Positions 43,555 through 53,753 of a stretch of 64,000 nucleotides of DNA are shown here, piece by piece. Where the stretch lies: positions 2,864,501 through 2,928,500 of the forward strand of contig NZ_LR699166.1 of NCBI RefSeq assembly GCF_902459525.1. The letters are read 5' to 3'. The translations under genes were made by a program, and so were the position numbers. The first letter of the stretch is position 1. Each line of letters opens with the position of its first letter. A model generated the notes under the pieces. The model was not told the origin of the DNA, searched no databases, and saw only the letters and a program-made list of their open reading frames with translations. Source of the stretch: Sideroxydans sp. CL21 (GTDB taxonomy: Bacteria > Pseudomonadota > Gammaproteobacteria > Burkholderiales > Gallionellaceae).

Positions 43555-46500
43555 CTACACTTCGTTCAATGCGCCATCTGCAAATACCAGTGCACAACGC
43601 ACTGCCTTGCCCGCATACACCGTTTGCATCGCCGCGAGGTATTCCTGCATCTGCACACGGTAACGTGCGGCATCCTCGCTATCGCCCAGCTTGTAATCCA
43701 GCACCCACACTTCATCGTCGAACTCCACCAGACGGTCGATGCGTTTCAGTTCGCCCTTGGCGTTGATATAGGGCATCTCGTTGCTGGCGGAGCAGTATTG
43801 CTTCGCATCGAAGAAGCGGGCGAGCTGTGGCAAGGCAAGCAGTTGCTGGGCTTGTTGGTAGAGAGTTTCAATTTCTGTGGAGGGAATGGCGAGGCGCTGT
43901 TGGAGTTCAGCTTTGTTCGCCGCTTGTTCCCCCACCCCAGCCCTCCCCCGGTGGGAGAGGGAGGGAGTTGTGAGGTGTTGCAACAATCCGTGCAGCCAGA
44001 TGCCGCGCTGTTGCTGTGCGGTGTTGCGGGGGATGCGTTTGCCGGTGGGGAGAATTGAAGGCAATACAACTTCCGTTCGCCCCGAGCCCGCGACAGGGAC
44101 ACCGCGTAGCGGCGGGGCACCCACCGGCGTACCTGCTCTCGAAGGGTAATCAGTCGCTCCCGGCTGGCTTTGTGTTGGCTCCGACAGGTTCAGCCCGAAC
44201 GGATTCTGCTGATTCCCCGCCACTGCCGCGATGCGGTCGTACCACGATGGCGCTTGCTTCCTTTCTTCCTTGTCTTCGCCCTTGCTGTTGCCGCTCACAA
44301 TCAGCACCTGTTGCGCCCTGGTCATGGCGACGTAGAGCAGGTTCATTTCTTCGCGGGCCTGCTGGGCAGCGTCTTGCTCGAACAGCGGCGCGCGTTTCTT
44401 GCCGCGCGACGCCTGGTCGGCATAGAGGGAAAAATGCAAAGGGCGTTCTTCATGTGTGGGCCAATCCAGCAACACATCGTTGCCATCTTTATTCTTCTTT
44501 TCCGAATTCGCATCCAGCAGCCAGACAATGGGTGCTTCCAGCCCTTTCGATTCGTGCACGGTGTAGATGCGCACCGCATCGCCCGCCGTGCCGAGCTTGC
44601 CTTCGTCAGGCGCATCGTCGCTGCTGTCGCGCAATTCACGCAGGTCCTGCAGGAATCTGGGCAGACTTGGGTAGCGTCCGGCATCGATATCGAGCGCCAT
44701 TTTCATGAATGCATGCAGATTGGCGGTGACCTTGGCGCGCATCTCGACAGGCAGCACGGCAGAGTAACGGGCCAGCACATCACCTTCGAAATAGATACGG
44801 TCGAGCAAGTCGTGTACAGGGAGTTTGTCGGCGAGGGCGAGCCAGCGCTGCAATAACTCAAAGGCACGTTGCAGGGTGGGCGATGGTTCGGCCAAGTGCT
44901 GCAGGCGTTGCCACCAAGATGAGGATGCGGGATACGGGATACGGGATTCAGGGGACCCCTCTGCCCTCCCTGTATCCTGTATCCCGTATCCCGATAACTG
45001 CAACAGGTCCGCATCGCTGCACGCAAAGATAGGCGTGCGCAGCACCTGTGCCAGCGCCAGATCGGCGAAGGGGGTGATGAGGAACATCAGCAACGCCTGC
45101 ACATCTTCCGCTTCCAGCGTGTCGAGCAGGCCGCCGCGGCGGGAACTGATGAATGTGATATGTTTTGCGCGCAGGGCTTCTTCATATACTTGCAGGTGGG
45201 TACGGCTACGCACCAGCACCATGATGTCGCCATAGGTGGCGCGGCGCGTATCGCCTTCGTCGTTGACAGACCAATCGTTGGCGATGGTTTTCAACGTGTC
45301 TGCGAATTGCACGGCTTCTTTCTGGCGTCCGCCTTCTTCGGCTTCGCCTCGCGGAGTCGTCAGCGGATCGCGCAAAACCAGCGGCGCATCGTCTGCGGTT
45401 TCTTCCCTGCCCTGCTGCTCGGCAACTGCCAGCGGCAATGCCATCACGTAACCGGGCAAGCCGGTGTGCTCGGCCGTGTGCGGTTCGAAATCCACAAAAC
45501 CCTCGGGGTGGTCGGCGAATACGGCGTTCACCGCAGCCAGCACGGCGGGTGCGTTGCGGCGGGTATGGTTGTTGTGCAGCTCGTGCGCGGCGAAATGTTC
45601 TTTCAGGTATTCGCGTGCCACACCGAACAGGCGCGCATCGGCACGGCGGAAGCGGTAGATGGATTGTTTCGGGTCGCCGACGACGAACACGGTGGGTTGC
45701 GAATCCACCGCCACAGAGGCATCGAACCATGCGCGCAGGATCTGCCATTGCAGCGGATTGGTATCCTGAAACTCATCCAGCAGCACATGACGGTAGCGGC
45801 TGTCGAGTTTGTACTGCATGGTCTCGGCGTGTTCGCTCTGTTGCAGCAATCGGCACAGCTGCCATTCCAGATCGGAGAAATCCATCTGCTGCTTTTGCGC
45901 CTTGAGCGCCTGATAGCGTTCGAGGAAAGCAACACCGCAATGCAGTACGGCCTCGTTCAGGCGATAGGCCTGTTGCTCGGCGAGCGTATCGCGCACGTCT
46001 TGCAGACTGGCTTGCAGGGTATTCAGTGTTTCCAGGAAAGCGATCTCATCCTGTTTCTTATTGGGCGCAATCGGCCTTCCTGTTCTGGGTTCATTCTTGT
46101 GAGTAAACAGCAGTGGCCACATCGCTCCGAATCGCTTGCCTTCTTCGATATCGGTCCAAGCGCACTCGATTTCGCTCGCCTTGGCCTTCTGGATATCGGT
46201 GCCGTTGTTTGCAAGTTGTCGAACAAACGCGAACAGTACCTCTTCGCTGTTGCCGCACATACCCCAGTCTGCGACTGGGTCGAATTCCATATCCACGGCA
46301 AGATCAGTGTGCAGGTTATCCAGCGCAAACGTCAGCGCATCTTCCTGTCCCTGTGTATAAGCCCACCACTCGGCACGCTTGCCGAGGAAGTTGAACAGAA
46401 GCGTGCGGGTATTGGACAATCCACAATTCTCAAACAGCCACTGCATGTGCTGCGCATTTGTCCCATCCGGCTGCTTGCGCATATTCTCCAGCAATTCTTC

Positions 46501-46950
46501 CCAGGCTTCTTCCTGCTCCGCCCCCGCGCGCTCCAGCAGGCTCATGCCCTGCATCACATCGGAGTTCAGCGGTGCGCGCTGCATGACTTGCATAAACCAG
46601 CCATGGAAGGTGCTGATGGTGATACCGGGCTGGGCCAGCAGCACTTCTTTGAACAGACTGCGGGCGCGTTGCAGTTGCTCATCGCTTAATTCCGGGATGC
46701 CGCGTTCGGCGAAGAATTTGCGCACTGAATCCTCGTCACCCATCGCCAGGTCGCGCAGCCACAGCTGCAAACGTGCCTGCATCTCCTGTGCCGCTTTGCG
46801 CGTAAAGGTGATGGCGAGAATCTGTGAAGGCTGCGCGCCGTCCAGCAGCAAGCGCACGATGCGCGACACCAGCAGCCAGGTCTTGCCGCTGCCGGCGCAG
46901 GCTTCGACGACGACGCTGCGTTTGGGGTCGAGCGCAATGTGGTTAGTCAT
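43555..46950 (-). CDS. AddA/RecB-like UvrD helicase–nuclease
   Basis: 1131 residues. Superfamily I helicase motifs: Walker A ACAGSGKTWLL (17–27), LLDEFQDTNPLQW, VGDPKQSIYRFRRAD, VHESKGLEAPIVWLLD and LLYVAMTRAQQVL. A C-terminal PD-(D/E)xK nuclease follows (LKRIDRLV ... VWVLDYKLG). Works on double-strand breaks with the AddB-like partner, whose gene overlaps it by 4 bp (ATGA). Three stretches look like extragenic repeats kept in frame: GYGIQDTG...RIPYP (about 652–672), PVGAPPLRGVPVAGSG, and PSLSHRGRAGVGE. Confidence 0.9.
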   Translation of the reverse strand: MTNHIALDPKRSVVVEACAGSGKTWLLVSRIVRLLLDGAQPSQILAITFTRKAAQEMQARLQLWLRDLAMGDEDSVRKFFAERGIPELSDEQLQRARSLFKEVLLAQPGITISTFHGWFMQVMQRAPLNSDVMQGMSLLERAGAEQEEAWEELLENMRKQPDGTNAQHMQWLFENCGLSNTRTLLFNFLGKRAEWWAYTQGQEDALTFALDNLHTDLAVDMEFDPVADWGMCGNSEEVLFAFVRQLANNGTDIQKAKASEIECAWTDIEEGKRFGAMWPLLFTHKNEPRTGRPIAPNKKQDEIAFLETLNTLQASLQDVRDTLAEQQAYRLNEAVLHCGVAFLERYQALKAQKQQMDFSDLEWQLCRLLQQSEHAETMQYKLDSRYRHVLLDEFQDTNPLQWQILRAWFDASVAVDSQPTVFVVGDPKQSIYRFRRADARLFGVAREYLKEHFAAHELHNNHTRRNAPAVLAAVNAVFADHPEGFVDFEPHTAEHTGLPGYVMALPLAVAEQQGREETADDAPLVLRDPLTTPRGEAEEGGRQKEAVQFADTLKTIANDWSVNDEGDTRRATYGDIMVLVRSRTHLQVYEEALRAKHITFISSRRGGLLDTLEAEDVQALLMFLITPFADLALAQVLRTPIFACSDADLLQLSGYGIQDTGRAEGSPESRIPYPASSSWWQRLQHLAEPSPTLQRAFELLQRWLALADKLPVHDLLDRIYFEGDVLARYSAVLPVEMRAKVTANLHAFMKMALDIDAGRYPSLPRFLQDLRELRDSSDDAPDEGKLGTAGDAVRIYTVHESKGLEAPIVWLLDANSEKKNKDGNDVLLDWPTHEERPLHFSLYADQASRGKKRAPLFEQDAAQQAREEMNLLYVAMTRAQQVLIVSGNSKGEDKEERKQAPSWYDRIAAVAGNQQNPFGLNLSEPTQSQPGATDYPSRAGTPVGAPPLRGVPVAGSGRTEVVLPSILPTGKRIPRNTAQQQRGIWLHGLLQHLTTPSLSHRGRAGVGEQAANKAELQQRLAIPSTEIETLYQQAQQLLALPQLARFFDAKQYCSASNEMPYINAKGELKRIDRLVEFDDEVWVLDYKLGDSEDAARYRVQMQEYLAAMQTVYAGKAVRCALVFADGALNEV
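43925..43972. repeat. CCCTCTCCC-type palindrome inside the addA-like gene
   Basis: CCCACCCCAGCCCTCCCCC-GGTGGGAGAGGGAGGG is a near-palindrome of a type common in intergenic DNA. Here it is translated as PSLSHRGRAGVGE in the linker before the nuclease domain. Confidence 0.6.
44930..45000. repeat. GGATACGGGAT repeat, copy 1 (in frame within addA-like gene)
   Basis: Inverted repeat: GGGATACGGGATTCAGGGG on the left and CCCTGTATCCTGTATCCCG on the right with a short loop. Encodes GYGIQDTG...SRIPYP. Same family as 46978–47025 and 52812–52895. Confidence 0.75.
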
Positions 46951-49559
46951 CTGCCCTCTCCCTCAAGCGTGAGAGGGGAGCTGAATCCCGCATCCTGAAT
47001 CCCGTATCCTGAAATCCATTCCCCTTTTCTGCACACGCCTCTGATCTCACAGTGCATGCAGGCTTGGTCGATGCCGTTCGCAGGCAACCCGGCGCCACCG
47101 TGTACACGCGCCATCACATTCACCAGGCGCTCGGCATTGAGCTGCGCCAGCAACGGCACGTCATCCTTGGGTTCCACCAGTCTCACTTTCCCGTTCTCGA
47201 TACTGACGAACGCTGCATCCGCCGCCTCATGGGCGTAGGCATAACACGCGAGCTGCACGTCTTCGCCCGGCTCCTTCAGTTTGTTGCGCAACAGCTGTTC
47301 GCTTTGCGTCTTGTAATCCAGTACGAGCTTTTCATCCGCCCTGACATCCAGCCTGTCTATCCGTCCGCGCAGACGCACGCCTTCCAGCTGCCAATCGAAT
47401 TTGCTCTCCGCCTCGGCATAGCGCCAGCCTTTGGCTTCGTTCTCTGCCTGCCAGTCCAGGTACCCGGGCAACGACTTGTACCAGCGCGCCAGCCAGGCGC
47501 GTGCGGCAAAATCCTGTGCCAGCAGATCGGCAAATACTTCCTGGCTGATCATTCGCAGTGCTGTATCCATTTCTGCCGTGTCGTGTCCACTCACTTGCGG
47601 ATAGCGTTCGTGGAAGCGCTGCAATATCTCGTGCACGCGCTCGCCGTAGTCGCGCTTCTCGATGGCTTCCGGCACCTCGTCCAGTTCGTTCAGGCGCAGG
47701 ATGTGGCGTGCATAGAATTGATAGGGACAGGCAACTAGCGAGTTATAGCCGCTGATGGACACACCCGCGGGAACGGCTTCCGTTGCCACGCTTGGCGCGG
47801 GCTGCCCGGATCGGGGCAATGTCGCGTGGTGTATCTCTTCCGCCGCTAGGTAGGCATGCAACTCGCGCTCGGAAAGATCGTTGCCGTGCGCCCGCTCGTG
47901 TTCATCGCGCAACATCTGAAAAAACGGGCTCAGCAGCCGCGCTTCCCCATTTTGATCCCGCTGCCAGGTGACCAGTACGCTGTCGTTCAGCGCCAGCAGG
48001 GCCCGCAGGTCGTCGTGCTGGCGCACGGCATGGGTGCCGCGCGTGTGCAAATTCAAACTGCTGCGCACCGCATCGTTGAACCAGCGCCCGCCGTCCGAAG
48101 CACCCGGCAAATGATCGGCATCGCAACCGAGCAGCAGCACCGCATCGAAGGCGCGCCAGCGCGCCGCCGCAAGGTGGGTGAAGCGCACCGGGCTGTCGAT
48201 GCTGCTGTCGCGGAAAGTCTCGGTATCCAGTTGCTGTGCCAGCCAGCGCCGCCATTCGGCGAAGCGGTAACGCCCTTCGTCTGCCGCCAGCTCCTGCTGC
48301 CAGTTCTCCAGCGCACCGAGCAACTGCAAACCGGCATCGTCCTGCTGCAGACCGCTGCTGATACCCAGCACTTCCAGGCTCTCGCGCAACGCCTCGATCC
48401 ATTCCGCCAGGGGTTTCTTCCTTCCCTGTTCCAGCAGCGCGGCCGCCTGGCGCAAGCGCGCCATCGGTTGATGCAACGCCGCCTCGTGCTCGACCAGTGT
48501 GCTGAATTTTTCCAGTCCGGCAACGACGCCCTGTTTGCGCAGCAGTTGTTCGAGTTGATATACCGCCGACTTGCGTTCGCCGGCCGCCATGTCGGCAAAG
48601 ATATAGGGAGACTTGAGCAGGTCGAGCAGATCGTGATGGTAGAAATCGGTTTGTAACGCCGTCAGCCAGCGATCCAGTGCCGTGCTCACCGACAGCGTCG
48701 CGAAGGTCCAGCCCGTTTCGTCCGCCACGAGGACCTCGGCCCGTTCCAGCAAGGCGCGCATGCGCCGAGCCACCACGCGGTCCTGGGCCACGATGGCAAT
48801 ATCGCGCTTGCCCGCCTGCAACCACAGGCGCACTTGCATGGCGGCGGCTCTAGCTTCTTGTTCCAGACTGGTGGCCGCGAAGAACAGCGGCGCACCGCTC
48901 TGAATCTCCATCTCGCGCAGATCAAACACCTTCACTACTGCACGCTGTTCATATTCGTCCAGGAAGCGCTGCTCCAGCGCTTCCCATTGCGATGCGCGCA
49001 GCACATACAGCGGCCTGTCGGCCTGTTGTGCCAGTTTCGCCAGTTGCTGCTGGTAGGCGCGCGCCCTGTCCAGATCGGCGCCACTTTGCATCGCATGCCA
49101 CAGTTCGAATACCAGCCGGGCTTCCAGCTGCAACGTCGCATTCTGCCTTGCCTGATAGGCCTGCTGCACAACGGCGGCGAACGATTCGGCATCGCCCGGC
49201 AGCTCATGCAGGGAATGCGTCAGTTCGTCGAACAACTTGAGCAGCTCCTGCGTCATGCTCCACAGGTCGGCACGCTCGAACCATTTCGATTTGCGCAGCT
49301 GCTGGTAGAGCAAGGCGCTGCGCTGGCTGTCTGCCGCGACAGGCATGTCGAGCGGAACGCTTTGCGCCCATTCGTTGAGCGTGACCATTTCCGGCAGCAA
49401 CAAGGCCGGCCGCTGCGCAATCCGCATCAGCGCCTGTGACAGCGGCTGCGCAGCATGATAGTTGGGCAGCAGAATGGTGATGCCGCGCAGGTCGGGTGCC
49501 GGATGCGCAGCCAGGATGCGCCGGGCAACGAGGTCGAAATATCTTTCAGCGCTGCTCAA
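46947..49559 (-). CDS. AddB-like nuclease subunit
   Basis: 870 residues. The N-terminal part is an inactivated helicase-like region (ITILLPNYHAAQPLSQALMR). The C-terminal PD-(D/E)xK nuclease has RGRIDRLD and KLVLDYKTQ, with the four cysteines of the AddB iron–sulfur staple (one in VACPYQFYARHI, three in C-x2-C-x5-C, QACMHCEIRGVCRKG). It pairs with the AddA-like helicase. The last ~22 residues (SGYGIQDAGFSSPLTLEGEG) are translated repeat sequence, so the original C-terminus has been extended. Confidence 0.88.
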   Translation of the reverse strand: MSSAERYFDLVARRILAAHPAPDLRGITILLPNYHAAQPLSQALMRIAQRPALLLPEMVTLNEWAQSVPLDMPVAADSQRSALLYQQLRKSKWFERADLWSMTQELLKLFDELTHSLHELPGDAESFAAVVQQAYQARQNATLQLEARLVFELWHAMQSGADLDRARAYQQQLAKLAQQADRPLYVLRASQWEALEQRFLDEYEQRAVVKVFDLREMEIQSGAPLFFAATSLEQEARAAAMQVRLWLQAGKRDIAIVAQDRVVARRMRALLERAEVLVADETGWTFATLSVSTALDRWLTALQTDFYHHDLLDLLKSPYIFADMAAGERKSAVYQLEQLLRKQGVVAGLEKFSTLVEHEAALHQPMARLRQAAALLEQGRKKPLAEWIEALRESLEVLGISSGLQQDDAGLQLLGALENWQQELAADEGRYRFAEWRRWLAQQLDTETFRDSSIDSPVRFTHLAAARWRAFDAVLLLGCDADHLPGASDGGRWFNDAVRSSLNLHTRGTHAVRQHDDLRALLALNDSVLVTWQRDQNGEARLLSPFFQMLRDEHERAHGNDLSERELHAYLAAEEIHHATLPRSGQPAPSVATEAVPAGVSISGYNSLVACPYQFYARHILRLNELDEVPEAIEKRDYGERVHEILQRFHERYPQVSGHDTAEMDTALRMISQEVFADLLAQDFAARAWLARWYKSLPGYLDWQAENEAKGWRYAEAESKFDWQLEGVRLRGRIDRLDVRADEKLVLDYKTQSEQLLRNKLKEPGEDVQLACYAYAHEAADAAFVSIENGKVRLVEPKDDVPLLAQLNAERLVNVMARVHGGAGLPANGIDQACMHCEIRGVCRKGEWISGYGIQDAGFSSPLTLEGEGR
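46950..47025. repeat. Repeat pair forming the 3' end of the addB-like gene
   Basis: GCCCTCTCCC...GAGAGGGGAG (46950–46980) followed by GAATCCCGCATCCTGAATCC and CGTATCCTGAAATCC (46982–47016). The second part is a copy of the GGATACGGGAT repeat family. Both are read through as protein. Confidence 0.7.
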
Positions 49560-49672
49560 GGTAGCCTCGAAAGATCGTCAGGAATGGGGGGGCTTTGCGG
49601 ATACCGCGCATCCACCTGCCTCTGCCCCTTGCAGGGGAAACAGATCGCGCGGCAGATCATCATGCGCTTTGC

Positions 49673-49996
49673 TCACCGCTTCAGCAGTTGGAGTTTGTCT
49701 TTCACATTGAGCCATTCGTCCGCATCGGCCGGTGCGTCTTTTTTCTCGACGATGACTTTCCATTGTTTTGCCAATTCAGCGTTGAGGGCGATGAACTGGA
49801 GTTGATCCTTCGGCACATCATCTTCGGCATAGATCGCATTCGCCGGGCATTCTGCCACGCACAGCGTACAGTCGATGCACTCATCAGGGTCAATCACCAA
49901 AAAGTTGGGGCCTTCGTGAAAGCAATCCACCGGGCACACATCCACACAGTCGGTGTACTTGCATTTGATGCAGTTCTCGGTAACAACGTAAGCCAT
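49673..49996 (-). CDS. fdxA: Ferredoxin FdxA (7Fe-8S type)
   Basis: 107-residue two-cluster ferredoxin. [21 protein letters not shown] followed by PVDCF is the typical FdxA start (3Fe-4S plus 4Fe-4S ligands), and [12 protein letters not shown] is the second cluster site. A C-terminal extension of about 45 residues is normal for this type. The ATG at 49994–49996 lies behind AGGGAGAAACCG. Electron carrier in the cytoplasm; partner unknown. It follows the amidotransferase gene by 11 bp. Confidence 0.95.
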   Translation of the reverse strand: MAYVVTENCIKCKYTDCVDVCPVDCFHEGPNFLVIDPDECIDCTLCVAECPANAIYAEDDVPKDQLQFIALNAELAKQWKVIVEKKDAPADADEWLNVKDKLQLLKR

Positions 49997-50007
49997 CGGT
50001 TTCTCCC

Positions 50008-50715
50008 TTAGTGCGCCAGACCTTGCAGCCAATGCCGGTACAGCCGCTCCGCCACATCATGCAGGCCGGGCAATTTGTCGTGCATCTGCGCTTGCATTAT
50101 TTCTGCCGATTGTACTGCCGGACTGTGCAGATTGGCAGCGATCTCATCTGCCCCGTTCTCGCACCAGTCGTGGATCATCTGTTCAGTCATCTCGACATGA
50201 CATTGCATGCCGAGGTGCTTGCCGATGGCGTACGCCTGATTCGCGCAATACGGGCTGGACAGCAGAGGCACCGCCCCCGGCGGCAGCGAAAAGGTCTCGC
50301 CGTGCCAGTGGAATGAATCGAAACGTTTGATGTCGCCGAACCATTCATGTGCAGCAACGTTATCGGCCACGGTCACCTCGCCCCAGCCGAGCTCTTTCAC
50401 CGGATTCTTCGTCACCGCACCGCCCAGCGCCTTGGACATGAGCTGCCCACCCAGGCAGTGACCAAGCAGCGGAATGTCGCGAGCCACGGCATCGCGGATC
50501 AACGCCGCCACCTTCGGCATCCAGGGCAGGTCGTCGTTGACACTCATCGGCCCACCCATGAATACCAGGCCGGAGAACACCGCGGCATCTGCGGGCACCG
50601 CTTCGCCCTGGTCGATGTGAATCATTTGCCAAGGGATGGCGTGCCGGTTGAGGAACAGCGCGAAATAGCCTGCACCTTCGGTAGGGGAATGGCGGAAGAT
50701 GGCGATGGGTTTCAT
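50008..50715 (-). CDS. Class I glutamine amidotransferase-like protein
   Basis: 235 residues with a complete GATase1 triad: nucleophile C87 (GHCLGGQ) and H173/E175 (CHVEMT). The [10 protein letters not shown] stretch and GWGEV region are typical of stand-alone GMP-synthase-like amidotransferases. No synthetase domain is attached, so the substrate that receives the ammonia is unknown. Cytoplasmic; likely cotranscribed with fdxA. Confidence 0.88.
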   Translation of the reverse strand: MKPIAIFRHSPTEGAGYFALFLNRHAIPWQMIHIDQGEAVPADAAVFSGLVFMGGPMSVNDDLPWMPKVAALIRDAVARDIPLLGHCLGGQLMSKALGGAVTKNPVKELGWGEVTVADNVAAHEWFGDIKRFDSFHWHGETFSLPPGAVPLLSSPYCANQAYAIGKHLGMQCHVEMTEQMIHDWCENGADEIAANLHSPAVQSAEIMQAQMHDKLPGLHDVAERLYRHWLQGLAH

Positions 50716-50799
50716 GGTGCGATCGGATCAATATCTCGTAATAAGGCACATCGGACATGCATTTTAGTTGGCTTTCATCACAGCTGCCATGCAGCAGCT

Positions 50800-50829
50800 G
50801 AAAAAAACGGGCGCCTTTGCGCGCCCGTT
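50800..50829 (-). terminator. Rho-independent terminator of htpG
   Basis: On the minus strand ACGGGCGCG-CAAAG-GCGCCCGT is followed by TTTTTTT, 24 bases after the htpG stop. Confidence 0.85.
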
Positions 50830-50852
50830 ACTTGTGCAGTGCAAATGGGCCT

Positions 50853-52754
50853 TCAGGCGCCCATCTCCAGCATCAGCTGGTTCACGCGCTTGACGAAGCC
50901 GGCAGGATCGTCGAGCTGGCCGCCTTCAGCGAGCAGTGCCTGGTCGAACAGCACAGCAGCCCAATCGTCGAAACGCTTCTCTTCTCCCTTCAGGCGCAAT
51001 ACCACCGGATGGGCAGGGTTGATCTCAAGGATGGGCTGCGAGATCGGCGCTTTCTGGCCGGATGCCTTCAGCAAACGCGCCAGGTTGCCGCTCATGTCGT
51101 GCTCGTCCGCCACCAGACAGGCGGGGCTGTCGGTCAGACGGTGAGTGACGCGCACTTCCTTCACTTTATCCGCGAGGCTGGTCTTGATCTTGTCGGTCAG
51201 CCCCTTGAACTCGTCGGCCTGTTTTTCCTGCTCCTGCTTCTCGGCTGCGTCTTCCAGCGCGCCCAGGTCGAGGCCTCCCTTGGCGACGGATACCAGTTGC
51301 TTGCCTTCGAATTCGGGCAGGTTGCTCACCACCCATTCGTCCACGCGGGCGGACAGCAGCAGCACTTCGATACCCTTCTTGCGGAACACTTCGAGGTGCG
51401 GGCTGTTCTTGGCGGCATTGAAGCTGTCGGCGGTGACGTAATAGATCTTTTCCTGACCGTCCTTCATGCGACTGACGTAGTCCTTCAGCGACACCGTCTC
51501 ATCCGTGGTATCGGCCTGGGTCGAGGCAAAACGCAACAGTCCGGCAATCTTGTCCTTGTTGGCGAAGTCTTCGCCGACGCCTTCTTTCAGCACATGGCCG
51601 AACTCGCCCCAGAACTTGATGTACTTCTCCTTGTCGTTCTCGGCCAGATCGGCCAGCAGACCCAAAACCTTTCCTGTACACCCCTTCCGAATAGCCTCGA
51701 TGTCCTTCGATTCCTGCAGGATCTCGCGCGAGACGTTGAGAGGCAGATCGGCAGAATCCACCACGCCGCGCACGAAGCGCATGTATTGCGGCATCAGTTG
51801 TTCGGCGTCGTCCATGATGAACACGCGGCGCACATAGAGCTTGATGCCGTGGCGCGCCTGACGGTCGTACATGTCGAACGGCGCGCGGCCCGGGATGTAC
51901 AGCAGTTGCGTGTATTCCTGCTTGCCTTCGACGCGCGCGTGCGTCCACGCCAGCGGATCGTCGAAGTCGTGCCCGACGTGCTTGTAGAATTCCTTGTACT
52001 GCTCTTCGGTGATCTCGTTCTTGGAGCGCGCCCACAGCGCGGAAGCCTGGTTGACGGTTTCGTCTTCGGCCAGGGTTTCGTACTTGCCGTCCTTCCACTC
52101 TTCCTTTTGCATCAGGATCGGCTGGACGATGTGGTTGGAATATTTTCGGATGATCTCGCGCAGCTTGTAACCGGCGAGCAGGTCGTCCTGCCCTTCGCGC
52201 AGGTGCAGCGTGATCTCGGTACCGCGCGCGGCCCTGTCTACCATCTCGATGGAGAACTCGCCGCCACCATCGGATTCCCAGCGCACCCCCTGATCGGCCT
52301 TTTCGCCCGCACGGCGCGTCAGCACCGATACCTTGTCGGCCACGATGAAAGCAGAGTAGAAGCCCACGCCGAACTGGCCGATCAGGTGTGCATCTTTCTG
52401 CTGGTCGCCGGACAGTTTGGTGAAGAATTCGCGCGTGCCGGATTTGGCGATGGTGCCGAGGTTGGCGATCACTTCGTCTCGGTTCATGCCGATGCCGCTG
52501 TCGGTGATCGTCAGGGTGCGCGCGGCCTTGTCGAAGCTGACGCGGATATTGAGGTCGGACGCGTTCTCGTACAGCGCATCGTTATGCAATGCCTCGAAAC
52601 GCAGCTTGTCGCAGGCGTCGGAAGCATTCGAAATCAGTTCACGCAGGAATATCTCGCGGTTGGAATACAGCGAGTGGATCATCAACTGCAGCAGCTGTTT
52701 GACTTCGGTCTGGAATCCCAGCGTTTCGCGGCTGGCGGTGGTGGCTTCGGTCAT
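50853..52754 (-). CDS. htpG: Chaperone protein HtpG (Hsp90)
   Basis: 633-residue bacterial Hsp90. The N-terminal GHKL ATPase has [26 protein letters not shown] and [11 protein letters not shown]. The middle domain contains [11 protein letters not shown] and [11 protein letters not shown], and a dimerisation domain ends in MGA, a little different from the EEVD of eukaryotes as expected. Full length. ATP-driven remodeller of client proteins in the cytoplasm. Followed by a good terminator. Confidence 0.97.
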   Translation of the reverse strand: MTEATTASRETLGFQTEVKQLLQLMIHSLYSNREIFLRELISNASDACDKLRFEALHNDALYENASDLNIRVSFDKAARTLTITDSGIGMNRDEVIANLGTIAKSGTREFFTKLSGDQQKDAHLIGQFGVGFYSAFIVADKVSVLTRRAGEKADQGVRWESDGGGEFSIEMVDRAARGTEITLHLREGQDDLLAGYKLREIIRKYSNHIVQPILMQKEEWKDGKYETLAEDETVNQASALWARSKNEITEEQYKEFYKHVGHDFDDPLAWTHARVEGKQEYTQLLYIPGRAPFDMYDRQARHGIKLYVRRVFIMDDAEQLMPQYMRFVRGVVDSADLPLNVSREILQESKDIEAIRKGCTGKVLGLLADLAENDKEKYIKFWGEFGHVLKEGVGEDFANKDKIAGLLRFASTQADTTDETVSLKDYVSRMKDGQEKIYYVTADSFNAAKNSPHLEVFRKKGIEVLLLSARVDEWVVSNLPEFEGKQLVSVAKGGLDLGALEDAAEKQEQEKQADEFKGLTDKIKTSLADKVKEVRVTHRLTDSPACLVADEHDMSGNLARLLKASGQKAPISQPILEINPAHPVVLRLKGEEKRFDDWAAVLFDQALLAEGGQLDDPAGFVKRVNQLMLEMGA

Positions 52755-52811
52755 GGATACCTCCTTGAAAAAAATGGTTTTAGCTAGCTGGGGGCGCAGC
52801 TCGTTTTTTCA

Positions 52812-52895
52812 AGAGGGGATTCAGGATACCGGATACGGGATACAGGAAAAGCGGAGCCGCTGGTTCCCCTGTATCCCGTATCCTGAATCCTCAAC
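52812..52895. repeat. GGATACGGGAT repeat, copy 3 (intergenic)
   Basis: GGATTCAGGATACCGGATACGG... and ...CCCGTATCCTGAATCCTC form a long inverted repeat around AAAAGCGGAGCCGCTGG. Located between folE2 and htpG; same family as the copies in the addAB-like genes. It may end the folE2 transcript. Confidence 0.75.
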
Positions 52896-53688
52896 CCTGG
52901 GTTTTGTCCCGCTCGATCAGGGCGTAGGCAGAATGATTGTGTATGGATTCAAAGTTCTCCGACTCGACGACATACGCCTCGATACGTTCATCCGCATTCA
53001 GCACTGCCGCCACATCGCGCACCATGTCCTCGACGAACTTGGGGTTGTCGTACGCGCGTTCGGTGACGAACTTCTCGTCGGGGCGTTTCAGCAAGCCGTA
53101 CAGTTCGCTCGACGCCTGCTCTTCGGCAAAGCGCACCACTTCTTCGATCCATACCGATTTCCTGGTGCGCACGGTGATGGTGACGTGCGAGCGCTGGTTG
53201 TGCGCACCGCGCTCGGAGATCTCCTTGGAACAGGGGCACAAACTGGTCACCGGGATCTGTACCTTCATGTTGAAGCGATACTTGCCCTCAACGATCTCGC
53301 CGATGAAAGTGACGTCGTAGTCGAGCAGGCTTTGCACTTCGGAGACCGGTGCGGTCTTGTTGATGAAGTAGGGGAATGCCATTTCGATGTAACCGGATTT
53401 CGCCTCCAGCTTGTCCGTCATCTCGCGCAGGATACCTTCGAACGATTCCACCGTGATCTCGCGTCCGTGCTGGTTCAATATCTGCACAAAGCGCGACATG
53501 TGCGTGCCTTTGAAGTTGTGCGGCAGGTGCACATACATATTGAATGTGGCAATGGTGTGCTGCACGCCCCCGCTCTTGTCTTTGACAAGGACGGGGTGAC
53601 GGATGCTCTTGATGCCAACCTTGTTGATCGCCAAATGGCGCGTATCGGCGCTGTTTTGTACGTCTGCTATCGTTTCTATCGAATTCAT
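52891..53688 (-). CDS. folE2: GTP cyclohydrolase FolE2 (type IB)
   Basis: 265 residues. Converts GTP to dihydroneopterin triphosphate (first step of folate and queuosine synthesis) and can use metals other than zinc. Family signs: [27 protein letters not shown] early and [20 protein letters not shown] with the metal-binding cysteine. Length normal. Separated from dxs by 65 bp, same strand. Confidence 0.95.
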   Translation of the reverse strand: MNSIETIADVQNSADTRHLAINKVGIKSIRHPVLVKDKSGGVQHTIATFNMYVHLPHNFKGTHMSRFVQILNQHGREITVESFEGILREMTDKLEAKSGYIEMAFPYFINKTAPVSEVQSLLDYDVTFIGEIVEGKYRFNMKVQIPVTSLCPCSKEISERGAHNQRSHVTITVRTRKSVWIEEVVRFAEEQASSELYGLLKRPDEKFVTERAYDNPKFVEDMVRDVAAVLNADERIEAYVVESENFESIHNHSAYALIERDKTQG

Positions 53689-53753
53689 GGTTATCTCTCA
53701 GAATGGTCTTGGGACAATTATACCCATTACCCGACTATTATGGTCGGACAATA

